This document shows, one piece after another, positions 1 through 5,637 of a stretch of DNA of 5,637 nucleotides. The translations under genes and the position numbers were made by a program. Origin of the DNA: an uncultured Allobaculum sp. (GTDB lineage Bacteria > Bacillota_I > Bacilli_A > Erysipelotrichales > Erysipelotrichaceae); the NCBI GenBank assembly GCA_948467695.1, contig CAOKFJ010000137.1, positions 1 to 5,637 of the forward strand, read 5' to 3'. Positions within the stretch are counted from its first letter, which is position 1. Every line of letters begins with the position of its first letter. The notes under the pieces were generated by a model. It worked only from the letters and a program-made list of their open reading frames with translations, made no database searches and had not been told where the DNA came from.

Positions 1-1004
1 TGCTTAAACGGGAAGACAACGCATGTATCCAGAAGCGCGCCTTCGCTCGACAGTACGGCGAGTTTGCATCCGTTGACATAGCCCGGATCCCAGGCGAGCA
101 TGACCTGTCCTTTAAGCGGGCGGGCCATGAGCAGATGCTCAAGGTTGGAGGCAAATCCGGCGATCGCTTTTTCGTGCGCTTTCGTGCGCAGATCGGCACG
201 GATTTCACGTTTGACAGACGGCAGGATCAGGCGGATGAGCGCGTCATGGATGACGGTTTTCAGCCACTCCATACCGAGCGGTTTGCGAAAGAGCTTGCGG
301 CTGATCAGCAGTTCAAGACGATCATTGTCGCTTGTGATGGAGACCGCCAGCACTTTTTCCTTTTCGGCGCGATCGAGCGCGAGCGTGCGGTGCGGAGGCA
401 TGGATTTGAGCGGGTTGGAGAATTCGTAGTATGTCTGGTAGATCCCCTGCGCGTCTTCAGCATCTTTTTTCAGCGTGCTGGTGATCGATTCGTTTTCTTC
501 GATTTCCTTGCGGATAAGCGAACGGATTTCCGGCATGTTGGCGATGCGTTCGGCAAGAATATAGCCTGCCTGCTCGAGTGTTTCTTCATCGAGAGAAGCA
601 GGATCGGCAGTCTGGTTCCAGAGTTTGTCCGCAATTTCGCCATAACCGGCTTCAATCGCGGCAGACGCTTTTGTTTTGCGCTTTTCTTTGTAGGGGCGGT
701 AGATTTCTTCGAGCTCTGCCTGCGTTTTGGCGTTTTCGACGGCACGGTTCAGATCGTCAGTGAGAACGCCTTTTTCTTTCATCGCCGCAAGAACGGTTTC
801 CTTGCGCGCGTTGAGTGTGGTTTGATATTTCCAGTTCTGTTCGATCGCACGAAGCTGATCTTCATCCAGATTGCCTGTCTGATCTTTACGGTAGCGAGCG
901 ATAAACGGGATCGTTCCGCCTTCCTCCATCAGATCGAGGGCGCTCTGAATCTATTTAGGCGACAGCTGCAGCATGGCAGCCAGCAAGTTTACTGTATTGG
1001 TCAT
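1..1004 (-). CDS. tex: Tex-family transcription accessory protein, N-terminal part, interrupted by an in-frame TAG at codon 18 (possible pseudogene)
   Basis: Tex proteins are cytoplasmic RNA/DNA-binding factors with an N-terminal helical region, a YqgF/RNase H-like domain, a helix-hairpin-helix part and a C-terminal S1 domain, usually about 720 residues. Here 334 codons are visible and the gene runs off the left edge. Reading from the ATG at 1004, I see the Tex signature GGTIPFIARYRKDQTGNLDE (codons 29-48), the segment EIYRPYKEKRKTKA (100-113), EFSNPLKSMPPHRTLALDR (194-212), and the opening strand of the YqgF domain, AWDPGYVNGCKLAVLSSEG (304-322), where other Tex proteins have a DPG..TGCK motif. 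Codon 18 (953-951) is TAG; all other visible codons are open. A Shine-Dalgarno-like GAAGGA abuts the ATG with no spacer, which is odd. Restart at the ATG at 929 would lose only 25 codons but has no ribosome site. The gene is divergent from the AlkD-like gene. Family identity is very likely; functional status is uncertain. Confidence 0.9.
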
Positions 1005-1145
1005 TCCTTCAGTGTAAACGCTCGAAAATGAGAATGCAAAACAGGGAACATGGATCAGCGAGGACAGAAAGTGATGATGTCTTCAGGGGCGATGCAGCGT
1101 CAGAACAGAAAATGCTATGTATTTTACGGAACAGGGAGAATGAAT

Positions 1146-1907
1146 ATGAACAGCAGCGAACATATTGAAAAGAACGCATGCCTGGATGCGCGAGATCCGA
1201 ATGCGGTTGTTGAACAGATAAGAACAATTCTTTTTGAGAAGAGAGATGAAAAGCGTGCCGCATTCAGTGCGGCTCTTTCACCGATGCTCGACGCATCGCG
1301 ATTTCTTGGCGTGACTTCGCCTGAGATCAAAGCAATCGTCAAAGGGATGAGTAAGGATGAAAAAGAGATCTTTCTTCGCTGCGCTCCGCATGACTACATG
1401 GAAGAGGATCTGATTCATATTCATATACTCAACGAGATGCGTGATATTGGACGTGTTCGCCAAGAAGTCGAATCGTTTCTTCCGTATATGAACGCATGGT
1501 CGCTGACTGATTCGCTGACACTGCCGAGAATCAGGGACGACGAAATTCTCTCTTTTGCCCAGGAATTTCTTGAACACGAAAATGAATACGCCGTGCGCCT
1601 GGGGATTTTGTGGATTATGAAACGCGCATTCAAACCGGCACGAACAGACAGCGGCGAATGGCTGGATCTGGCGTTAATGGCTCGTCGCGATCAGGAAACC
1701 AAGCAGCTTGTCGACGTCAAAGGCTGGATGCTTTGCGAAGCGGCAATAAAAATTCCCCATGTGGCTGTTGCGCGCTTGAGAGACGATACACTGCCGGATG
1801 CCGTACGCCTTCGCGCCATTTCCAAATGCATGGACAGCCGGCGTATTGTGGAACCGCTTCGAAGCGAGCTCAAAGACATTCGAGCAATCATTAAAACCGC
1901 GAAATAA
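1146..1907 (+). CDS. AlkD-like DNA alkylation repair protein (HEAT-repeat DNA glycosylase family)
   Basis: The predicted protein has 253 residues, the normal size for the DNA alkylation repair (AlkC/AlkD) family. These cytoplasmic proteins are made of HEAT-like helical repeats, and AlkD members excise positively charged alkylated bases such as 3- and 7-methylpurines. Family features visible here are RFLGVTSPEIKAIVK (52-66), matching the N-terminal 'GV..P..R/K' segment, and the NAWSLTDSL stretch with W118 and D122, spaced like Trp109 and Asp113 of Bacillus cereus AlkD. R151 in AVRLGILW may match AlkD Arg148, and W194 in VKGWMLCEAAIK may match Trp187. The end, AISKCMDSRRI (224-234), resembles the C-terminal repeat of Bacillota members. 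The start at 1146 was chosen because AGGGAG (1133-1138) lies 7 nt upstream; ATGs at 1140 and 1050 are poorer, the first lying almost on the ribosome site. It is probably transcribed alone. Catalytic equivalence is inferred by position, so DNA binding without glycosylase activity is possible. Confidence 0.85.
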   Translation: MNSSEHIEKNACLDARDPNAVVEQIRTILFEKRDEKRAAFSAALSPMLDASRFLGVTSPEIKAIVKGMSKDEKEIFLRCAPHDYMEEDLIHIHILNEMRDIGRVRQEVESFLPYMNAWSLTDSLTLPRIRDDEILSFAQEFLEHENEYAVRLGILWIMKRAFKPARTDSGEWLDLALMARRDQETKQLVDVKGWMLCEAAIKIPHVAVARLRDDTLPDAVRLRAISKCMDSRRIVEPLRSELKDIRAIIKTAK

Positions 1908-1951
1908 CGTGTATTCTTTTATACTTGAGTCATACCATTTCACAAAAGATG

Positions 1952-1982
1952 ACTGACGACATGGCTTCATCATGTCATCAGT
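1952..1982. repeat. 12-bp interrupted dyad (hairpin) upstream of the membrane-protein gene
   Basis: The arms ACTGACGACATG (1952-1963) and CATGTCATCAGT (1971-1982) are inverted copies with one mismatch (C1957 against A1977) and a 7-nt loop. In RNA read from the minus strand that mismatch becomes a G-U wobble. No T-run follows on the plus strand, so it is not a convincing terminator for the AlkD-like gene. It sits 12 nt before the ribosome site of the next gene and 26 nt after a TATACT box (1920-1925) that resembles a -10 element but lacks a clear -35. A repressor operator or a structured 5' leader are the reasonable alternatives; the role is unknown. Confidence 0.5.
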
Positions 1983-2010
1983 TCTCTGGCAGATGGAGAG
2001 GAGAATTGTC

Positions 2011-3327
2011 ATGAATCAAAACTACCCTCATACACCCCATGAACCGGTGCTGTTCTATTCGGATAGCGGATCAAAAAACAAGATCGCGATGCATTATGTC
2101 GTTAATGTTTTCTGGATTGTTCTTGCGGTGATCCTTCTTCTTTCAGGCGGAATCATACAGCCGATCCTTCGCCATCTCGTGACGATTATCTATCTGATCG
2201 CAGGTCCGGGATACGCTTCCTATTATTTTGCGCATGGACTGTTACCTGCTTTGATTTCGGAAGTTTTCCTGTTTATCTGGGCGTTTATCTGGCTGTCCAT
2301 TCGTCTGTTCATGCTTGCGGCGGGCATCTACTGTCTCGTGCGCAATATCCAGAAAAGCCGCGAGATGCTTGTGATCATGCCGAAAATGATTTCCGGAACG
2401 GATGAAAAAGGACATGCGTTTACCATTCCGGTATCGCAGATTCGTGATGTCAGCGTCATCACAAACAAGTGGATGGTCCAGATCAATCCGGCCAACGCGG
2501 ACACGCTTTGTATAGAAACCATCAGCGGAACGCTTAAACTGACCGGCATCCGCCTGGCGCGCCGCGCTGCGTCTCTGATTTATCAGCTTACGCATTCGCC
2601 TGAAAAAGCCGATTTCACGAATGCCCCTCAAACGCCAAATGTGCACAGCACAAACAGCACGTCTGCTTCAGGCATGCCCGATCTGCCTGTCGAAGCGCAG
2701 GTTCAAAGCGCTACGGTTCGACATGAAGCGGCTATGCCTTCATGGCCGGATATTCCTGCAGCCCCGGAAGACTATCGTCGGAATGCATTTGCCGGCACAC
2801 AGTCGGGTAAGCCGATTGCGCCAATCCCACCTGTTCCTGGCAATAGCCGAGATGCTGAAAAGATGAAAAACAGCCAGAATCCTGCATCCGGTGCAATTCA
2901 GCGTCCAGAGAATGCCGGTAAGGATGAACAACCTGTTCTGCAGCGAAAAGCTTTCCGCTTTCCGCAGCTCGAACCGGAATCTTTACATCCGTCCGAATTT
3001 TCAGCAAACGAGTCGGTGATCGAGGAGCGTTTCGATTTTGAAGAAGATCATGACGAAACTGTACCGCTCGCAAAGAAAAATGACACGGACAAGCTGATCG
3101 AAAAAGACGAACCATGTGAAGTGTCTGCTTTGCAGACTTCAATTCCTGAGGACAATGCCGTCTGCGAGGCACTCTCGATTGAAGTTCTGGACACTTCTGA
3201 AGAAGCAGATAACACACCTGCCACAGTGGATGAATCTGCAGTTATCGAGCTTGAAGAATTTGACGACTCCTCGGAAGAAACCGTGCCGCTTGCCAATTCT
3301 GCAGAGAATGCCTCAGATCAGGACTGA
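2011..3327 (+). CDS. Hypothetical membrane protein with PH-like domain and long acidic disordered tail
   Basis: I do not recognise a named gene. The start at 2011 has GGAGAGGAG (1995-2003) 7 nt upstream; the in-frame ATG at 1972 lies inside a hairpin and is unlikely. The 438-residue product has no signal peptide. A short polar N-terminus is followed by a hydrophobic helix (about 27-50), a hydrophobic stretch that may be a second (about 56-75), and a long hydrophobic span (about 79-111). Residues about 118-195 alternate short strands and end in a helix (LVIMPKMISG..IPVSQIRDVSVI..SGTLKLTGI), the pattern of membrane-associated bacterial PH-like (YdbS/bPH type) domains. From 196 the chain is Pro/Ser/Asn-rich and then strongly acidic, looking disordered. 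The tail carries a near-repeat: DETVPLA (348-354) and EETVPLA (422-428). It seems to be a single-gene unit ending at the terminator at 3412-3454. A role as membrane scaffold is only inference. Confidence 0.8.
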   Translation: MNQNYPHTPHEPVLFYSDSGSKNKIAMHYVVNVFWIVLAVILLLSGGIIQPILRHLVTIIYLIAGPGYASYYFAHGLLPALISEVFLFIWAFIWLSIRLFMLAAGIYCLVRNIQKSREMLVIMPKMISGTDEKGHAFTIPVSQIRDVSVITNKWMVQINPANADTLCIETISGTLKLTGIRLARRAASLIYQLTHSPEKADFTNAPQTPNVHSTNSTSASGMPDLPVEAQVQSATVRHEAAMPSWPDIPAAPEDYRRNAFAGTQSGKPIAPIPPVPGNSRDAEKMKNSQNPASGAIQRPENAGKDEQPVLQRKAFRFPQLEPESLHPSEFSANESVIEERFDFEEDHDETVPLAKKNDTDKLIEKDEPCEVSALQTSIPEDNAVCEALSIEVLDTSEEADNTPATVDESAVIELEEFDDSSEETVPLANSAENASDQD

Positions 3328-3411
3328 ATCTGACAGAAAACTTTCGGATCGAGTGCTTCTTTGCCAGGCTTTCCCCAATCAGCGATTTATAAGAAATTCC
3401 ATATCCCATAT

Positions 3412-3454
3412 GCACCAGTCATCGTGAATGTCTCGCGAAAACTGGTGCTTTTTT
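3412..3454 (+). terminator. Rho-independent terminator of the membrane-protein gene
   Basis: A perfect 8-bp stem GCACCAGT (3412-3419) / ACTGGTGC (3441-3448) is followed at once by six Ts (3449-3454). The loop is long (21 nt) and may contain a small inner TCG/CGA stem (3422-3424 with 3436-3438). It lies 84 bp after the stop codon at 3327. No T-run lies on the other side, so it works only for plus-strand transcripts. Confidence 0.85.
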
Positions 3455-3662
3455 GATCTTGCAGGGAACGCTCCTCCATTGGCGGCTCCTGCAGGACTTC
3501 ATGCATGGCGGCATGAATCGGCATGGCGCAGTCTGCCTGAAGCGGTGCTTTTTGCAAAGCATTCAGGTACTGTTCTTATCTATATATATTTGCGCTGCGA
3601 ATGATCAGAAAAGCAGGGGATTGGAACATAAAAATATTTCCGATGTATTGCGGGTTGGCTTT
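3455..3662. other. Non-coding spacer with three consecutive hairpins
   Basis: No open frame here has a ribosome site or recognisable protein. An ATG frame from 3453 runs through the thrS promoter and into its leader, so I discount it. The stretch does contain three inverted repeats in a row. The first is TGCAGG (3460-3465) / CCTGCA (3488-3493) with inner CGC/GCG. The second is TTCATGC (3498-3504) / GCATGAA (3511-3517), a perfect 7-bp stem. The third is CCTGAA+TGCTTT (3536-3541, 3546-3551) / AAAGCA+TTCAGG (3556-3567), twelve pairs with a 4-nt bulge. GCATGGCG occurs twice (3503-3510, 3521-3528). An AT-rich run follows (3576-3590), then the near-palindrome GGAA...TTCC (3623-3641). A small RNA, a processed leader or a degenerate palindromic repeat are all possible. 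Confidence 0.45.
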
Positions 3663-3692
3663 TTGACACGCGGGCGCAAACGGTTTTATAAT
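3663..3692 (+). promoter_or_regulatory. Consensus sigma-A type promoter for the thrS T-box leader
   Basis: TTGACA (3663-3668) and TATAAT (3687-3692) both match the housekeeping consensus exactly and are separated by 18 bp. Transcription should start near 3699-3700, which puts about 420 nt of leader before the thrS start. A consensus promoter fits the T-box scheme, in which initiation is constant and control happens at the downstream terminator. Confidence 0.9.
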
Positions 3693-3698
3693 CAGGAC

Positions 3699-4048
3699 AA
3701 TGATGTTGAAAAGGACATGACCTTCCGGATTTGGATCCAGAAAGAAGAGCGGCTGATGAGAGCTCTTTGAAGAACCGGTCTGGTTACTCCCTTGGAATCG
3801 CCCCTGAAAAGGTGTGCCGTCCGTCCGCGTTAAGGCGTTGAGAGCTGACTGTCTTTCATCCGGTTAACCATTTGCCGCAAGCTTTCTCTGGTTCTGTATA
3901 TCGCGCATATCCCCCTGTATCGGTATGTCGGCATATACGATCAGGAGCTGCGAAAAGAACTGCCCGGATGTCCCCTTTATACTGCAGACAGTCTGAACTA
4001 AGGTGGTACCGCGTACGGCAGGCGTCCTTATGGATGACTGCCGTTTTT
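3699..4048 (+). ncRNA. T-box riboswitch (tRNA-Thr sensing leader) of thrS
   Basis: The highly conserved T-box element is present as AAGG (4000-4003), bulge TGGT (4004-4007), ACC (4008-4010) and GCG (4011-4013). Its partner GCGTCCTT (4022-4029) can pair with GCG and AAGG to form the antiterminator. The TGGT bulge would bind the NCCA end of uncharged tRNA, with T4007 facing an A discriminator base. In Stem I I see an apical hairpin AAGAGC (3745-3750) / GCTCTT (3762-3767), a helix CCAGA (3737-3741) / TCTGG (3779-3783) and a lower helix TTCC (3723-3726) / GGAA (3794-3797). The internal loop between them contains ACT (3786-3788), a Thr codon followed by CCCTTGGAA, a context that resembles the conserved segment after the specifier in other T-boxes. 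Leader identity is near certain; the exact specifier and the 5' end are inferred by eye. Confidence 0.93.
4015..4048 (+). terminator. T-box-controlled intrinsic terminator before thrS
   Basis: ACGGCAG (4015-4021) pairs perfectly with CTGCCGT (4038-4044). Above a G-A mismatch the stem continues with CGTCC (4023-4027) and GGATG (4032-4036), one pair being G-T, closed by a TTAT loop. Five Ts follow (4044-4048). The upper left arm overlaps the sequence that must pair with the T-box to form the antiterminator, so the two structures exclude each other, which is the expected switch. Confidence 0.92.
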
Positions 4049-4119
4049 ATATGTCGGTACTGCATGCATTCAACGATGCATTCATTTCCGATTCAACAAC
4101 GTTCAGAAAGGAAAACATT

Positions 4120-5637
4120 ATGGAACTCGTAAACATTCTCGAAGATGAACATCTGTCGACTTTGAACCATTCCGCTGCCCATCTGCTCGCGCAGGCTGTC
4201 AAGCATCTGTATCCCCAGGCTAAATTCTGGGTTGGACCCGTTATTTCCGACGGTTTCTACTACGACATGGATCTTGGCGATGTCAATTTGACTGATGACG
4301 ACCTCGTTAAAATCGAAAAAGAAATGAAAAAGATCGCCAAAGACGGCAAACGCATTGTTCGCCGTGAAGTTTCCAAGGAAGAAGCTATGGAAATGTTCGC
4401 AGACGATCTGTACAAAGAAGACCTGATTTCCGGTCTTGAAGACGGAAATATCACTGTCTACTCCCAGGGCGACTTTACCGACCTGTGCCGCGGACCTCAT
4501 GTTGAATCCGTAAAACAGCTCAAAAACGTAAAACTGCTCAAACATTCCGGTGCTTACTGGAAAGGCGATAAAGACAATAAGATGCTTCAGCGTGTCTACG
4601 GTATCGCTTTCGACACCAAAGAACAGCTCGATGAATATCTTGAAGCTCTTGAAGAAGCAAAAAAACGCGACCATAAAAAACTCGGACGCGAAATGAACCT
4701 CTTCACTGTTTCCGAATATGCTCCTGGCATGCCGATCTTCCTGGCTGATGGAATGATTCTGCGCAACACTCTGAAAAGCTACTGGTACGACATTCATGCC
4801 AAACACGGCTACCAGTTCATCAAAACCCCGATCATGATGTCCCGCGAACTGTGGGAGCGTTCCGGTCACTGGGATCACTACAAAAACAACATGTACACCA
4901 CAAAAGTGGATGAACGCGACTTTGCCATCAAACCGATGAACTGCCCGGGCGCTCTGCTTGTGTACAACAATGATCTGCACTCCTACAAAGACCTGCCCCT
5001 TCGCATCGGCGAACTTGGTCAGGTTCACCGTCACGAAGCTTCCGGCGCGCTGAACGGTCTGTTCCGTGTACGCACCTTCACACAGGACGATGCGCATATC
5101 TTCGTCACTCCCGATCAGATTGAATCCGAAGTTAAAGGCGTTCTTGAACTGATTGATGAAATCTACGGCGTATTCGGTCTGCCCTACACAATCGAACTGT
5201 CCACACGTCCGGAAAAAGACTACATCGGCACCATCGAAATCTGGGAAAAATCCGAAAAAGCCCTTGCCGACGCATGCATCCATGCCGGAAAAGACTATGT
5301 GGTCAATCCTGGAGACGGCGCCTTCTACGGCCCGAAACTGGATATCCATATCAAAGATTCCCTCGGCCGCGACTGGCAGTGCGGCACAATCCAGCTCGAT
5401 ATGAACCTGCCTGAACGCTTCGAATGCACATATGTTGATGCAGACGGATCGAGAAAAACACCGCTCATGCTGCACCGTGTAATCTACGGATCCATCGAAC
5501 GCTTCATCGGTATCCTGATCGAGCACTTCGGCGGACATTTCCCGCTGTGGCTTGCTCCCCGTCAGTTCGTTGTTATCCCTGTACACCAGGAAAAACACCG
5601 CGAATATGCACAGACAGTTGCTGACGAACTCGAAAAA
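4120..5637 (+). CDS. thrS: Threonyl-tRNA synthetase lacking the N-terminal TGS domain, 3' truncated by the window
   Basis: This cytoplasmic enzyme charges tRNA-Thr with threonine using ATP and edits mischarged Ser. The 506 visible residues begin directly in the editing domain: HSAAH (H17, H21) and CRGPH (C123, H127) match the E. coli editing residues His73, His77, Cys182 and His186. The class II core follows, with motif 1 around TPIMMSRELWERSGHWDHY (236-254), motif 2 around RHEASGALNGLFRVRTFTQD (304-323) and motif 3 GSIERFIG (457-464). The zinc ligands C275, H326 and H452 have exactly the spacing of E. coli Cys334, His385 and His511. The anticodon-binding domain starts near 479 and is cut by the window edge. 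Compared with E. coli, about 56 N-terminal residues, the TGS domain, are absent. The start has AGAAAGGA (4105-4112) 7 nt upstream; the in-frame ATG at 4051 lies beside the terminator and would not add a TGS-like sequence. Leu TTA and CTA and Ser TCA are practically absent, as expected of a highly expressed gene. Confidence 0.97.
   Translation, partial: MELVNILEDEHLSTLNHSAAHLLAQAVKHLYPQAKFWVGPVISDGFYYDMDLGDVNLTDDDLVKIEKEMKKIAKDGKRIVRREVSKEEAMEMFADDLYKEDLISGLEDGNITVYSQGDFTDLCRGPHVESVKQLKNVKLLKHSGAYWKGDKDNKMLQRVYGIAFDTKEQLDEYLEALEEAKKRDHKKLGREMNLFTVSEYAPGMPIFLADGMILRNTLKSYWYDIHAKHGYQFIKTPIMMSRELWERSGHWDHYKNNMYTTKVDERDFAIKPMNCPGALLVYNNDLHSYKDLPLRIGELGQVHRHEASGALNGLFRVRTFTQDDAHIFVTPDQIESEVKGVLELIDEIYGVFGLPYTIELSTRPEKDYIGTIEIWEKSEKALADACIHAGKDYVVNPGDGAFYGPKLDIHIKDSLGRDWQCGTIQLDMNLPERFECTYVDADGSRKTPLMLHRVIYGSIERFIGILIEHFGGHFPLWLAPRQFVVIPVHQEKHREYAQTVADELEK

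Noticed and set aside
135..1031. Long plus-strand open frame of 298 codons opposite tex
   Set aside because: It is codon-aligned with tex on the other strand, exists because tex uses almost no TTA, CTA or TCA codons, and has an unusually Phe-rich translation. The minus-strand product matches Tex clearly.
1009..1263. Minus-strand open frame of 84 codons covering the tex/AlkD-like spacer
   Set aside because: It overlaps the well-supported start of the AlkD-like gene on the opposite strand and looks like a shadow frame with no motif or ribosome site.
2242..3217. Minus-strand open frames opposite the membrane-protein gene (2242-2646, 2732-3217, 3048-3296)
   Set aside because: They have skewed composition and no recognisable domains, while the plus-strand frame has a good ribosome site and a coherent membrane and beta-domain pattern.
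3361..3393. Possible promoter TTGCCA ... TATAAG after the membrane-protein gene
   Set aside because: The spacing is 21 bp, too long for a housekeeping promoter, and a transcript from it would meet the terminator at 3412-3454 almost at once.
3453..3770. Plus-strand open frame of 105 codons in the spacer
   Set aside because: It begins inside the T-run of a terminator, has no ribosome site, and runs across the consensus thrS promoter into the T-box leader. The translation resembles no family I know.
4093..5598. Minus-strand open frame of 501 codons opposite thrS
   Set aside because: It is codon-aligned with thrS and arises from the strong codon bias of thrS. The translation is Phe/Val-rich without recognisable domains, while the plus strand encodes an unmistakable ThrRS.
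1..5637. CRISPR array, insertion sequence, tRNA, rRNA or phage genes
   Set aside because: I saw no regularly spaced direct repeats, transposase-like frames, tRNA cloverleaf or rRNA motifs. The only repeats are the short dyads listed.

Overview
The window looks like an ordinary chromosomal segment of a Bacillota (Firmicutes) bacterium of intermediate GC content. The strongest sign is a classic T-box leader in front of thrS. Other signs are purine-rich Shine-Dalgarno sites about 7 nt before the starts, a consensus sigma-A type promoter and an AlkD-like gene. The ThrRS without a TGS domain would suit an Erysipelotrichia-like lineage, but that placement is a weak inference. I see no mobile element, CRISPR array, tRNA or rRNA.

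Layout. Positions 1-1004 (minus strand) hold the N-terminal part of tex, an RNA-binding transcription accessory protein; its 3' end lies outside the window. It carries an in-frame TAG at codon 18 where a Gln (CAG) is expected, and the reading frame is otherwise intact. Across a 141-bp divergent spacer, 1146-1907 (plus) encodes an AlkD-like DNA alkylation repair protein built of HEAT-type helical repeats. A 103-bp gap with a long dyad hairpin leads to 2011-3327 (plus), an unrecognised membrane protein with two or three membrane segments, a PH-like beta module and a long disordered acidic tail. It ends at a strong intrinsic terminator (3412-3454).

Positions 3455-3662 have no credible gene but contain three consecutive hairpins. 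A consensus promoter (3663-3692) then drives a T-box leader (about 3699-4048) with a recognisable specifier region (candidate ACU, Thr), antiterminator and terminator. The leader controls thrS (4120 to beyond the window end). ThrRS keeps its editing, catalytic and zinc-binding residues but starts directly at the editing domain.

The genes do not form one pathway. The best-supported regulatory story is that uncharged tRNA-Thr binds the leader and permits thrS transcription. The most unusual points are the amber codon in tex, the TGS-less ThrRS, the hairpin cluster after the membrane-protein terminator, and the architecture of the membrane protein. I found no convincing evidence for a wholly new multi-gene system.
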